A stretch of DNA of 64,000 nucleotides from positions 1 to 64,000 of the forward strand of contig CAUEMA010000007.1 in NCBI GenBank assembly GCA_959018755.1, in the 5' to 3' direction. Position 1 is the stretch's first letter. The number at the start of each line of letters is the position of its first letter. Shown piece by piece: positions 1 to 8,806 of the stretch. Source of the DNA: an uncultured Collinsella sp. GTDB lineage: Bacteria > Actinomycetota > Coriobacteriia > Coriobacteriales > Coriobacteriaceae. A program made the position numbers and the translations under genes. Below the pieces are notes generated by a model. It was not told where the DNA came from. It saw only the letters and a program-made list of their open reading frames with translations, and ran no database searches.

Positions 1-15
1 CGCCGGCCGCCGTCG

Positions 16-654
16 TTAGAACTCGGCAAATTCGGGAGCGGCGACCTCGATCTCCTCGCGCCCCGCCATAAGCTCGCGCATCTTAGCGCAAAACGGCTCC
101 TGCTCCCCCGCTTTAAACACCAAATGAATCGTCACGGCATCCGTGTAATCGGTATCCGAAACCTTGGCACCCGAATCCTGCGCCAGGCGAAGCACCTGCT
201 CGTATTGCGGATAGGCCACATGAACATCAACGGGCACAACACTAGTCATCTCGACGATCTGTCCGGCCTCCTGAGCCGCGGCCACCGCCGCCTGCGTCGC
301 CGCAGTGTAGGCACGCACCAAGCCACCCGGGCCCAGCAACGTTCCGCCAAAATAGCGCGTCACCACGCAGCATACGTTTTTGAGCTCTGCGCCGCGCAAC
401 ACCTCGAGCGTCGGCATACCACTCGTGCGGCTCGGCTCACCGTCATCGCTCTGGCGCTCGCGTCCATCGACCAAAATCCACGCGGGAACATTGTGTCGAG
501 CGTCGTAATGGCGCTTGCGAACTGTCTCGATAAAGGCATTCGCCTCATCCTCGGACTCAATATGGACCAGCTGGGCAATAAACCGGCTCTTGCGGTCCAC
601 AAACTCGCCCGAAACCTCAATATTCGATTGCAGAGTAAAATAGCTGTCCAACAA
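16..654 (-). CDS. YigZ/IMPACT family protein
   Basis: The 212-aa product belongs to the UPF0029 (YigZ/IMPACT) family. The N-terminal domain shows RKSRFIAQLVHI near residue 22 and VTRYFGGTLLGPGGLVRAY near 98-116, both typical of the family; the last ~70 residues match the smaller C-terminal DUF1949-type domain. The family is linked to translation/ribosome-associated regulation in eukaryotes, but its bacterial role is unsettled. I chose a TTG start because GAGGGG sits just upstream and the known N-terminus begins there. The length is normal for the family. The downstream neighbour on the same strand lies outside the window, and rnpB follows upstream. Confidence 0.85.
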   Translation of the reverse strand: MLDSYFTLQSNIEVSGEFVDRKSRFIAQLVHIESEDEANAFIETVRKRHYDARHNVPAWILVDGRERQSDDGEPSRTSGMPTLEVLRGAELKNVCCVVTRYFGGTLLGPGGLVRAYTAATQAAVAAAQEAGQIVEMTSVVPVDVHVAYPQYEQVLRLAQDSGAKVSDTDYTDAVTIHLVFKAGEQEPFCAKMRELMAGREEIEVAAPEFAEF

Positions 655-739
655 AGCCCCTCAACAACAAGCAAAGCAACAAACAGTCTCAATAATACGG
701 CAAAGGCCGTACCGATTGTCAGGGTAACAAAAATGCCAA

Positions 740-1098
740 GTGGGCCTATAAGCCGGGTTCTGTCGTGAACGGTCATTTATCTTGTCTGCACGTTACCATG
801 CAGCTCCACGCACGCTACCCGAACGCGGACCGGGCCGGCCCATAGCGTTCCTATTCGCGCTTGCTCCGGATGGGGCTTGCCAAGCCGCCGTGTTGCCACG
901 ACGCTGGTGGTCTCTTACACCACCGTTTCAGCTTTTCCCTTTACGCCTTGCGGCGCAGGTGGGAGTCTTCTTTTCTGCGGCGCTTTCCGTCGGATCACTC
1001 CGCCCGGCCGTTAGCCGGCATCCCGCCCTCTGGAGCCCGGACTTTCCTCACGCGTGCTGCAAGCAGCACATCGCGCGACCGTCTGGCCCACTCAGCAG
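740..1098 (-). ncRNA. rnpB: RNase P RNA (class A)
   Basis: The minus strand carries the conserved 5' block GAGGAAAGTCCGGGCTCC (about 1033-1050) and the 3' block ACAGAACCCGGCTTATAGGC (about 744-763), which pair to form the RNase P core. Size (about 360 nt) fits bacterial class A. It is the catalytic RNA that trims the 5' leader from pre-tRNAs. Exact ends are estimated from the family pattern and from the promoter placed just upstream. It lies alone between a YigZ gene and rpsA. Confidence 0.93.
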
Positions 1099-1134
1099 TG
1101 CAAGAGTGTAGCACACCGTTGCCGCAGGCAGTGG
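1099..1134 (-). promoter_or_regulatory. Likely rnpB promoter
   Basis: On the minus strand an extended -10 element (TGcTACACT, hexamer at 1105-1110) ends about 7 nt before the predicted 5' end of rnpB. A poor -35 is seen about 17 nt further up. Placement is what supports the call. Confidence 0.5.
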
Positions 1135-1359
1135 CACAACACAAGCGTTCGACACGATAAACCAAGAACCACGCCATGCAGTACAATAGGGTTGTCGATG
1201 GGCAACGTCGTCAGTCGAGACGCGACCGCGCTCCACACCCCTCCGTCTACTCGGTGTGTTCCCGCCTCCTCCCCGAGGCGGGATGTCGGCATTTTTCATG
1301 CACCAACAACCCAATAGCCCGTGGCCAGCCCGAGCAGCATCGCGAACCTCAGCAGAAAA

Positions 1360-1399
1360 TACAAAAAGGGACCCGTCCATTGCGGACGGATCCCTTAAA
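1360..1399 (-). terminator. rpsA intrinsic terminator
   Basis: A strong hairpin, GGGATCCGTCCG / CGGACGGGTCCC with a short loop, is followed on the minus strand by TTTTTG. It lies about 20 nt past the rpsA stop codon. Confidence 0.85.
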
Positions 1400-1420
1400 A
1401 CAAGTGATCGTCAAACCGAT

Positions 1421-2587
1421 TTACTCGGCGTCGGTCTCCTCGTCCTTCTTCTCGGAAGGCAGCGGGGTAACCTCGATCTCGACGCCCAGAGTCTCAGCAG
1501 CGGACTTCATGGACAGAGAGATACGACGACGGTCGAGGTCGATCTCCATGACCTTGACCTGAACCTTGTCGCCCACGTGGGTGACCTGAGAAGGCTGATC
1601 GACGTGCTTGTTGGCCATCTCGGAGATGTGCACCAGACCCTCGATGCCCTCGCCCAGGTCGACAAAAGCGCCGAACGGGACAAGCTTGGTCACAGTGCCC
1701 TCGACGATAGCGCCGACGGGGTACTTCTTGACCAGTGCGCGCCACGGATCCTCGGTGGTCTGCTTGAGACCCAGGGAGATGCGCTCGCGGTTGAGATCGA
1801 CGTCGAGAACCTCGACCTCGACCTCCTGGCCGACCTTGACAACCTCGGAAGGATGGTTGACGTGGTTCCAGGAGAGCTCGGAGATGTGGATGAGGCCGTC
1901 GATACCGCCGAGGTCGACGAAGGCGCCGAAGTCGACGATGGAGGAAACGGTGCCCTGGAGACGCATGCCAGACTTGAGCTTGGACAGGATCTCGGAGCGC
2001 TCGGCCTTACGGGACTCCTCGAGCACGACGCGACGGGAGAGGACGACGTTGTTGCGGTTGCGGTCCATCTCGATGACGCGAGCCTCGATGCGGGTGCCCA
2101 TGTAAGAGGTGAGGTCCTTGACGCGACGGAGGTCGACGAGGGAAGCGGGCAGGAAGCCACGCAGGCCGATGTCGAGGATCAGGCCGCCCTTGACAACCTC
2201 GATAACCTCGCCCTCGACGTTCTCGCCGGAGTTGAACTTCTCCTCGATGCGGTTCCAAGCACGCTCGTACTCGGCACGCTTCTTGGACAAGACCAGACGA
2301 CCGTCCTTGTCCTCCTTCTGGAGAACCAGGGCCTCGATGGGATCACCGAGTGCAACGATGTCTGCAGGGTTAGCGTCCTTGCGGATGGACAGCTCGCGGA
2401 CCGGGATAACGCCCTCGGACTTGAATCCGATGTCAACGAGCACCTCGTCATGCTCGATCTTAACGACAGTGCCGTTAACGAGATCGCCCTCATCAAAGTC
2501 GGTAATCGTACCGTCGATGAGGTTGTTCATCTCCTCCTCGTTGACATCGTCAAGAGAGAAAATGGACGAGTTCTGAATCTCACTCAA
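1421..2587 (-). CDS. rpsA: 30S ribosomal protein S1
   Basis: The 388-aa protein has four S1 RNA-binding domains in series: about residues 32-100, 118-183, 203-271 and 288-356. Each shows the GxV pattern and a motif such as GAFVDLGGIDGLIHISELSW. It helps the small ribosomal subunit bind mRNA. Four repeats rather than six is usual for actinobacterial S1. The start is TTG, chosen because AAAGGGG lies 7 nt upstream and the next residues (SEIQNSSIF) resemble relatives. It is followed by its own terminator and preceded by a roughly 300-bp promoter region shared with the divergent HAD gene. Confidence 0.95.
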   Translation of the reverse strand: MSEIQNSSIFSLDDVNEEEMNNLIDGTITDFDEGDLVNGTVVKIEHDEVLVDIGFKSEGVIPVRELSIRKDANPADIVALGDPIEALVLQKEDKDGRLVLSKKRAEYERAWNRIEEKFNSGENVEGEVIEVVKGGLILDIGLRGFLPASLVDLRRVKDLTSYMGTRIEARVIEMDRNRNNVVLSRRVVLEESRKAERSEILSKLKSGMRLQGTVSSIVDFGAFVDLGGIDGLIHISELSWNHVNHPSEVVKVGQEVEVEVLDVDLNRERISLGLKQTTEDPWRALVKKYPVGAIVEGTVTKLVPFGAFVDLGEGIEGLVHISEMANKHVDQPSQVTHVGDKVQVKVMEIDLDRRRISLSMKSAAETLGVEIEVTPLPSEKKDEETDAE

Positions 2588-2902
2588 AGGTGGACCCCTT
2601 TCGAACTACGGGGCCCCGATTGCTAGGACCTACAGAAGGGTGCGACAAGCACACAACGTTTAGGAACACTCGGGAGCCGACAGATACTAATGTGACGCTT
2701 ATGCAATCACGTTCGTATAGGTTACGGGGAAATCATTTCGATTTCAAGCGTGAACTGCGATTTTTTACTCGTATGGAGACTTTTTCGCAATCTTGTGGAC
2801 GACCGTCTCCATAAGTTGACGATAGGCAGTTAGGCATACGGCTTTGCGGTAAAGTATCCGGAGCCAACGATTCTGGAACGATTTTTCGAGAAAGGTGCCC
2901 GC
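2588..2902. other. Divergent intergenic region with inverted repeat
   Basis: This 315-bp gap separates rpsA (minus) from the HAD gene (plus) and must hold both promoters. A perfect 9-bp inverted repeat, TATGGAGAC/GTCTCCATA (2772-2780 and 2805-2813, 24-nt spacer), is followed by TTGACG at 2816-2821, a good -35 match without an equally good -10. The repeat could be an operator or an mRNA hairpin. I see no small ORF with a ribosome-binding site. Confidence 0.4.
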
Positions 2903-3661
2903 GTGCTCAAAGCAGTCGTTTTCGATATGGACGAGACGCTTCTTAGCATCAACCTCAACGCGTTCATCCTTCGCTATTTTAAGGATGTCTCGTCGATGCT
3001 CGCGGATATCGGACGCCGCAGCCGCGGTGGCACGATGGCACGCCTCGGCACCATCCTGGTCGACCTCAATGCCAATCGCCGCAGCGGCACGGACAACCGC
3101 ACCAATCTTGAGTTTTACCGCACCGAGGTCGAGCGCCGATGTGGCATCTGCCTCTCCGATCCCCTCATCTACGAGGCGTTTACCTACTATGACCGCGAAG
3201 TGCTTCCACACAAGAATGACGATGTCATCAACGCCCACGCCATGCCGGGCGCACACGCCGCGCTTCAGGCCGTACAGGACGCAGGGCTGCGCTGCGCGCT
3301 CTTTACCAACCCCAGCTTTCCGCAGGGGGCCATCGAGTGCCGCATGGGTTGGGGCGACCTGGCCGACGCCCCCTTTGAGCTCGTCACGCACATGGGAAAC
3401 ACCACCCGCTGCAAGCCCGATGCCACCTACTATCTCGAGCAGCTTCAGGTGATGGGACTCGAGCCACACGAGGTCCTTATGGTGGGCAACGACCCCAGGC
3501 GTGACTTCCCCAGTCCCGCCTGCGGCATTCAAACTGCCTATGTTGGCCAGGGAAAACCCAGCCGAGCCACCTGGCACGGAACCATGGAAGACTTCGCCCG
3601 CAACTTCAACGCCGTAGTAGAAGCCTTCTACGAACACCAAGTAGCCAACGAACTGTCTTAG
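2903..3661 (+). CDS. HAD-superfamily hydrolase
   Basis: The 252-aa protein has HAD motif I at its N-terminus (VVFDMDETLL, nucleophile Asp8), a Thr in LFTNPSF near residue 134 for motif II, and the acidic motif IV MVGNDPRRD near residue 192, followed by IQTAYVG. It is probably a soluble phosphatase; the substrate cannot be read from sequence. Start is GTG at 2903, preceded by AAAGG. It stands alone, divergent from rpsA and convergent with the cysteine desulfidase gene. Confidence 0.85.
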   Translation: MLKAVVFDMDETLLSINLNAFILRYFKDVSSMLADIGRRSRGGTMARLGTILVDLNANRRSGTDNRTNLEFYRTEVERRCGICLSDPLIYEAFTYYDREVLPHKNDDVINAHAMPGAHAALQAVQDAGLRCALFTNPSFPQGAIECRMGWGDLADAPFELVTHMGNTTRCKPDATYYLEQLQVMGLEPHEVLMVGNDPRRDFPSPACGIQTAYVGQGKPSRATWHGTMEDFARNFNAVVEAFYEHQVANELS

Positions 3662-3712
3662 GACCCCTCGCTCCAAACAAAATAACGCCGCAGGTTGAGC
3701 ATAAGTCAGCGA

Positions 3713-3810
3713 AAACGCCCCTAAGCGAGCAATGTGCCTTGAAAGAGGAGGGCATAGGCCTTCTGGCCATGCCCGACGATTGAAAGGCAAATTGCCGCTT
3801 AGGGGCGTTT
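3713..3810. repeat. Long foldback element between convergent genes
   Basis: A 15-bp perfect outer stem (AAACGCCCCTAAGCG at 3713-3727 with its complement at 3796-3810) continues inward through GCAATgTGCCTT/AAGGCAaATTGC (11 of 12 paired). At the tip is a second hairpin, GGGCAT AGGCC TTCT GGCC ATGCCC. The whole 98-bp unit can fold as one cruciform. It sits between convergent genes and could terminate both, but lacks a clean U-tract on either side. It may instead be a mobile palindromic element. Confidence 0.7.
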
Positions 3811-3850
3811 GCAGCGTCGACTGGTTACGCGGTTTGGTAAAACCGCGTAA

Positions 3851-5170
3851 CTAGCAGACTCGAGTCTTGCCGATCATGATGTTGAGGATCTCGACGTCGG
3901 TATCTTTCATGCCCACACGGCCCACGTAGCCCATGCTGGCGATTGTCTGCTCGACGGTATCCTGGATCAGGCCCTCGCCGGCACGGAAGCCACGGCCCTG
4001 CATGGCCATATCGTGGCCCAAAATCGCCGCATCGACGGCAGCGGAAATCTTGGCGGCACAGCTTGCCTTGGCGCCATCGCACACGATGCCGCCAACGTTG
4101 CCGAGCGTGTTCGAGACCGTCGCGCCAATCTGCTCGCGCGTACCACCGCACAGCCAGGTAATCGCAGCGCCGGCGCCGCACGCGGCACAAATAGCACCGC
4201 AAAACGCCGAGAGCGCACCAATATAGCTCTTGATATGCACAGCGATAAGATCGGACAGCATCACGGCGCGCACCAGGCGATCGTGGTCGCAGCGCAGATA
4301 CTCGGCATACTCCATAACGGGCAGCGCGCAGGTAATGCCCTGGTTGCCCGAGCCGCACACAATGGCGACCGGCAGCGCGCAGCCGTTCATGCGGGCGTCG
4401 GACCCGGCGGCTGCACGGGCGCGGGCACGGCAGGCGACGTCATCGGCACGTGCACCCAGCAGCGTACGGCCCACCTCGGCGCCCCAAGCGTGCGCCAGGC
4501 CCTCGGCACTGATCGCACCGTTCAGCTCAATCTGACGCTCAACGGCAGCGCGGGCGTCCTCAATGTCACCGTCCTCGATAAAGTCGATGATAGACTCAAT
4601 GCTCATAGGGGTGTCGGCGTTATCTGCCGCGCGCTCGGCCACCACGCGCTCCGCGCAGGCGGCACACTCCCCCGCCGACTTACCGCATACCGGGATACCG
4701 TCGAGCGTATGGCATGTGACGTTGGTGTGGTGGTCGGTAATCTCGACGACCGCGGTATGGCCTCCGGCCGTGGCAGTCACCTTGATGTAGAGGTTGGGCA
4801 CACCCTCGACAAGCGACACATCGCAGTAGCCGGCGTCGGCGAGGAGCTCGGCCACGCGAGCACGGTCTTCATCGTCAACGCTCTCGAGCACCTCGAGCGC
4901 GCTCTTAGCGTCTCCGCCCACGGCACCCAGCACAGCCGCGGCTTCGATGCCATGCATTCCGCCCGAGTTGGGCACGGTCACGCTCTTAACGTTCTTGATG
5001 ATGTTGCCCGAGCAGGCAACGTCCATATGATCGGGTTCGCAACCGAGCGTCTGGCTCGCCAGCGCCGCTGCATAGGCAACGGCAATGGGCTCGGTGCAGC
5101 CGAGCGCACAGACAAGCTCGCGGTTCAAAACATCGCAAAACGCGGTATCACGAAGGGAATCGGCAGACAT
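3851..5170 (-). CDS. cyuA: L-cysteine desulfidase / UPF0597 (CyuA-like)
   Basis: The 439-aa protein matches the UPF0597/YhaM family, now known in E. coli as the cysteine desulfidase CyuA, which splits L-cysteine into pyruvate, ammonia and sulfide. Recognisable stretches are CALGCTEPIAVAYAAALA at residue 22, ACSGNIIKNVKSVTVPNSGG at about 58, IVCGSGNQGITCALPV at about 270 and the Gly/Cys-rich ICAACGAGAAITWLCGG near 330. The conserved cysteines are expected to hold an iron-sulfur cluster. Start ATG has AGGAG upstream. It is monocistronic, which fits anaerobic amino-acid catabolism in a gut organism. Confidence 0.85.
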   Translation of the reverse strand: MSADSLRDTAFCDVLNRELVCALGCTEPIAVAYAAALASQTLGCEPDHMDVACSGNIIKNVKSVTVPNSGGMHGIEAAAVLGAVGGDAKSALEVLESVDDEDRARVAELLADAGYCDVSLVEGVPNLYIKVTATAGGHTAVVEITDHHTNVTCHTLDGIPVCGKSAGECAACAERVVAERAADNADTPMSIESIIDFIEDGDIEDARAAVERQIELNGAISAEGLAHAWGAEVGRTLLGARADDVACRARARAAAGSDARMNGCALPVAIVCGSGNQGITCALPVMEYAEYLRCDHDRLVRAVMLSDLIAVHIKSYIGALSAFCGAICAACGAGAAITWLCGGTREQIGATVSNTLGNVGGIVCDGAKASCAAKISAAVDAAILGHDMAMQGRGFRAGEGLIQDTVEQTIASMGYVGRVGMKDTDVEILNIMIGKTRVC

Positions 5171-5440
5171 AGGTATCTCCTACTTGTATAACGGGCTGGG
5201 CTCTCAAAAATAGTTAGTTCTTTTATTTGATAACAATGCATCAAAAACCGCAACCATGGTTCCGGCGGACGGCGCTCGAGCACAAATTGGCGGAATTATT
5301 CATGAGAAGCCGGTCTTGTTGCATGCTAAAGCGTTTGACCAAAAAACGCCCAAGCGTTTACACAAAAGTCGCGCTATCATGCAGTCGAACGCGGTAAAAC
5401 CTTTAGCATTTGCGCCGCACAGACCAGAGAGGAACCATCC

Positions 5441-5908
5441 ATGAAGATCGGTATCGGTAACGACCACGCCGCCGTCGAGCTCAAGAACATCATCTCCGAG
5501 CACCTGAAGGAGCGCGGCTGCGAGGTCGTGAACTTTGGCACCGACACCTCCGAGAGCTTTGACTACCCCATCGCCGGTTACAAGGTGGGTAAGGCTGTGG
5601 CTAACGGCGACGTCGACCTGGGCATCCTGATCTGCGGCACTGGAGTTGGCATTAGCCTCGCTGCCAACAAGGTCGAGGGCGTGCGCGCTGTCGTTTGCTC
5701 CGAGCCCTTTAGCGCCAAGCTCTCCCGCATGCACAACAACACCAACGTGCTCGCCTTTGGCGCCCGCGTCGTGGGCTCCGAACTCGCCAAGATGATCGTC
5801 GATGAGTGGCTCGACGCCGAGTTTGAGGGCGGCCGCCACGAGCGTCGCGTCAATCTCCTCAACGAAATCGACCAGACCCGCGGCCTTAAGGTCGTCGACG
5901 AGGCCTAA
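5441..5908 (+). CDS. rpiB: Ribose-5-phosphate isomerase B
   Basis: The 155-aa protein belongs to the RpiB/LacA/LacB family and interconverts ribose 5-phosphate and ribulose 5-phosphate in the pentose phosphate pathway. It begins MKIGIGNDHAAVELK and has LICGTGVGISLAANK at about residue 64, whose Cys acts as the base in the family. Length is standard. GAGAGGAACCATCC precedes the ATG. It is monocistronic with its own terminator. The allose isomerase RpiB/AlsB subtype cannot be excluded. Confidence 0.93.
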   Translation: MKIGIGNDHAAVELKNIISEHLKERGCEVVNFGTDTSESFDYPIAGYKVGKAVANGDVDLGILICGTGVGISLAANKVEGVRAVVCSEPFSAKLSRMHNNTNVLAFGARVVGSELAKMIVDEWLDAEFEGGRHERRVNLLNEIDQTRGLKVVDEA

Positions 5909-5934
5909 GCCGCTCAGCGCCACATGCCAACAGC

Positions 5935-5977
5935 AAGGGGCCCGCTCGGAGCACATGTCCGAGCGGGCCCCTTCTTA
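5935..5977 (+). terminator. rpiB intrinsic terminator
   Basis: A perfect 16-bp stem, AAGGGGCCCGCTCGGA paired with its complement at 5958-5973 over a 7-nt loop, lies about 25 nt after the rpiB stop codon. Confidence 0.85.
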
Positions 5978-5985
5978 GTAGCTTT

Positions 5986-6028
5986 TTGAATAAAAAGAGC
6001 GCCGCGGATGAAGTTCCGCGGCGCCCAA
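5986..6028 (-). terminator. ndk intrinsic terminator
   Basis: On the minus strand GGCGCCGCGG/CCGCGGCGCT forms a GC-rich hairpin directly followed by CTTTTTATT. It lies about 40 nt after the ndk stop codon. Confidence 0.85.
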
Positions 6029-6064
6029 GCCACACGCTAACAGCTTTAAGGAGTCAAAGCTGGT

Positions 6065-6469
6065 TTAGCCAAAGAAGCGCTTAATCTCGATTTCGGCGTT
6101 CTCCAGGCAGTCGGAGCCGTGAATCACGTTGGCGTTAACATCGACGGCAAAGTCGCCGCGGATGGTACCAGGAGCAGCGTCAAGCGGGTTGGTAGCGCCC
6201 ATGAGTGTGCGCATCTTGGAGACAGCGGAGAGACCGGAAACGACCATCTTGACGACCGGACCGCTCGTCATAAAGTCGCACAGACCGCCAAAGAAGGGCT
6301 TGTCGGCCAGGTGAGCGTAGTGCTCCTCGACGGTAGCGCGCTCGAGCGTGGTCATCTCCATGCGCTCGATGACAAGGCCGCTACGCTCAATGCGAGCAAC
6401 GATCTCGCCGATCTTGCGATCGCGCACGGCGTCGGGCTTAATCATGATGAAGGTCTTCTCGATAGCCAT
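6065..6469 (-). CDS. ndk: Nucleoside diphosphate kinase
   Basis: The 134-aa enzyme moves the gamma-phosphate from ATP to other nucleoside diphosphates. It opens MAIEKTFIMIKPDAV and carries the phospho-histidine motif VIHGSDCLENA near residue 115. VMGATNP of most relatives reads LMGATNP. I start it at the internal ATG at 6469 rather than the longer in-frame ATG at 6511, because the family begins here and GAAAGG lies upstream. It is monocistronic. Confidence 0.94.
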   Translation of the reverse strand: MAIEKTFIMIKPDAVRDRKIGEIVARIERSGLVIERMEMTTLERATVEEHYAHLADKPFFGGLCDFMTSGPVVKMVVSGLSAVSKMRTLMGATNPLDAAPGTIRGDFAVDVNANVIHGSDCLENAEIEIKRFFG

Positions 6470-6532
6470 AAGGTAGCCTTTCAAGTAGGTTCGCGCGTGC
6501 CCAAGTCCCATTCCGGCACCCGCCTGGACTGC

Positions 6533-6561
6533 ATCGTAACAGAGTTTTAGCTGCAGTTAAA
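6533..6561 (-). promoter_or_regulatory. Candidate ndk promoter
   Basis: On the minus strand TTTAAC (6556-6561) and TACGAT (6533-6538) are spaced by exactly 17 nt, about 65 nt upstream of the ndk start. The rest of the gap up to argH (6562-6853) shows only one short GC hairpin near 6678-6697 and no credible ORF. Confidence 0.45.
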
Positions 6562-6853
6562 CAAAAAGCTGTTTATTGAATCGCTACAATTTATTAAAGC
6601 GCTCCATATGTGTCACTTCTGTTTCGAAGCCCGACTAGAGTACCATCTGACCGCCCATCAACCACATCGAACCGAGCGGGCGGTCGGTTGCCGCCCGTGA
6701 ACGCACCCCCTTCACAACCTGCCCAAAGGTCCTACAGAAGTTCTCGACAAGCCCCTCCCCCATGGCAACAAAATACGAACGCCCGCATCAACAGGCGCCC
6801 GCAAAGCAAAAACGATTTATCAATACATGGCCAAAGCCGCTTCAGCCAAACCC

Positions 6854-8284
6854 TTACTTTGCCCCGTGGCCCATCTCGACGACCTTAGCCAGCGATCCAA
6901 ACACGCCCTCGTCGGCCACGAGCTGCGCCTCTGCACGCTGCAGCTGCACGGCAACGGCGGCAGGGGCGGTACCGCCCTCGGTCATGCGTGCGGCGACAAT
7001 CGACGGGATGTCGAGCGCCTCGGTAATATCGTGCTCAAAGAGCGGGCTTGCCTCCTGGAACACCTCAAACGGCAGGTCCTCAAGATTGCAGCCGCGCTTC
7101 TCGCACATCAGGACCAGATGGCCCACCACGGCATGTGCCTCGCGGAACGGCAGACCGCGCTTGGCCAGGTAATCGGCAACATCGGTGGCGGCAAGGTGCC
7201 CCACGCCGCACTCGCGCGCCATGGCATCCTCGTTGACGGTCCAAGTCGAAATCATACCGGCCATAACGGACAGGCACTGCATGAGCGTATGGGCAGTGTC
7301 GAGCGCGCCCCCCTTGTCCTCCTGCAAGTCCTTATTGTAAGCAAGCGGCAGGCCCTTCATGGTCACGAGCAGCTGCACCAGGTTGCCATACACACGGCCG
7401 CTTTTGCCGCGGATAAGCTCGGCAAAGTCGGGATTCTTCTTCTGCGGCATGATGGACGAGCCGGTGGAGTAGGAGTCGGAAAGCGTGATAAAGCCAAATT
7501 CGGAGCTCGACCACAGCACGATCTCCTCGGAAAGACGCGACAAGTGCATCGCCATGACGGAGCAGGCGTAATGCAGGTCGAGGAGGAAATCACGGTCGGA
7601 AACCGCATCGAGCGAGTTGGGGATCACGCCCGCAAAGCCAAGTTCGGCAGCCGTCATCTGACGATCGAGCGGATAGCTCGTACCGGCAAGCGCGGCAGCG
7701 CCCAGCGGGCAGTTGTCGGCAGCATCAAAGGCGGCCTTCAGGCGTGTAAAGTCGCGCGCGAACATCCAAGAATACGCCAGCAGATGATGCGACAGCAGCA
7801 CGGGCTGAGCATGCTGCATGTGCGTGTAACCCGGCAGAATCACCTTGTCGTACTGTTTGGCCGTATCCACCAGCACGTGGCGCAGCTCAAGATTGGGCTC
7901 CATGAGCTCCTTGGCCAGCGCCTTGGCGCCCAGGCGCGTATCGGTCGCCACCTGGTCGTTGCGCGAACGCCCGGTATGCAGGCGCTTGCCCGCCTCGCCG
8001 ATGCGACGGGTCAGCTCACCCTCGATGGACATATGAATGTCCTCGTCGTTGATATCGAAGATGAAGTTGCCGGCATCGATATCCTGTTCGATTGCGGTCA
8101 GGCCCTCGGCAATCGCCTGCTCGTCCTCGGCGCTGATAATGCCCTGGGCCGCCAGCATCTTGGCATGTGCCTTAGATCCGGCGATATCCTGCTTATAGAG
8201 ATGTTTGTCGACCGGCAGCGACGCGCCAAACTCCTGCGTGACCTCGGCCACGCCCGCCTCAAAACGACCGCCCCAAAGAGCCAT
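6854..8284 (-). CDS. argH: Argininosuccinate lyase
   Basis: The 476-aa enzyme cleaves argininosuccinate to arginine and fumarate, the last arginine-biosynthesis step. It begins MALWGGRFEAG and contains the fumarase/aspartase signature GSSIMPQKKNPD near residue 277. AAAGGGGACAG precedes the ATG at 8284, so the longer in-frame reading from 8359 is not needed. It lies downstream of argG and a small gene on the same strand. Confidence 0.96.
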   Translation of the reverse strand: MALWGGRFEAGVAEVTQEFGASLPVDKHLYKQDIAGSKAHAKMLAAQGIISAEDEQAIAEGLTAIEQDIDAGNFIFDINDEDIHMSIEGELTRRIGEAGKRLHTGRSRNDQVATDTRLGAKALAKELMEPNLELRHVLVDTAKQYDKVILPGYTHMQHAQPVLLSHHLLAYSWMFARDFTRLKAAFDAADNCPLGAAALAGTSYPLDRQMTAAELGFAGVIPNSLDAVSDRDFLLDLHYACSVMAMHLSRLSEEIVLWSSSEFGFITLSDSYSTGSSIMPQKKNPDFAELIRGKSGRVYGNLVQLLVTMKGLPLAYNKDLQEDKGGALDTAHTLMQCLSVMAGMISTWTVNEDAMARECGVGHLAATDVADYLAKRGLPFREAHAVVGHLVLMCEKRGCNLEDLPFEVFQEASPLFEHDITEALDIPSIVAARMTEGGTAPAAVAVQLQRAEAQLVADEGVFGSLAKVVEMGHGAK

Positions 8285-8402
8285 GGAACTGTCCCCTTTC
8301 ATCAAATAACAAAACAAGCGCCCAAAGCAATGCACCCTGTCGCTAAAGCGATTTTTCAACCGCTAGTTTTACACATTCCTCACCGTGCGCGGAGCCATGT
8401 AG

Positions 8403-8573
8403 CTAATTTGCAAAGAAGTGACGCGCCAGGCACTTGGCGCCCAACGTCTCCCTCCGGATGTTGCCCTGCGAACCATCGATCCAGGCCTTCAGGCTCATAG
8501 GGACGTCCTCGACCTTTGCAGCATCAATCTCGGGCGCGAGTGCGAGTAAGGCATGCGCGATAGCATTGAACAT
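8403..8573 (-). CDS. Small protein between argG and argH
   Basis: This 56-codon frame starts at ATG 8573 with GAGGAG 10 nt upstream and ends in TAG 119 nt before argH. The product begins MFNAIAHALLALAPEIDAAK and ends CLARHFFAN, with a tryptophan and a basic patch in the middle; there is no signal peptide or membrane segment. I do not recognise the family. A good ribosome-binding site, ordinary codons and the position inside the arginine block support a real gene; it could be a regulator or merely a translated leader of argH. Confidence 0.5.
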   Translation of the reverse strand: MFNAIAHALLALAPEIDAAKVEDVPMSLKAWIDGSQGNIRRETLGAKCLARHFFAN

Positions 8574-8619
8574 AATGGATACTCCTCATATATATAGGCG
8601 CAAAGCCGCCAAATTGATA

Positions 8620-8654
8620 GAAGGAGCCCCGCCGGACAACCCCGGCGGGGCTCG
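8620..8654 (-). terminator. Probable argG terminator
   Basis: GAGCCCCGCCGG pairs with CCGGCGGGGCTC across a 5-nt loop (about 8626-8653), followed on the minus strand by CCTTCTATC, a weak U-tract. It separates argG from the small gene and argH, so it may attenuate rather than stop read-through. Confidence 0.55.
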
Positions 8655-8806
8655 GACTCAACCGCAGACGCGGCATCATATATGCGGGCGGAACGTAGGG
8701 GCCACCGATGTTAAGAAGTGTCAGCAAGCATAACGAAAGGTAGGGACCCCGTGCGCCCGTTATGTATCACGCGGATGGGCCGCGCGGATACCAAGGAAAG
8801 GAGGCA

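Noticed and set aside
1256..2626. Long plus-strand frame opposite rpsA
   Set aside because: Mirror of the GC-biased rpsA codons; no family resemblance or ribosome-binding site. The same holds for long frames opposite argH, argG, polA, thiC, the M18 gene and the tape measure gene.
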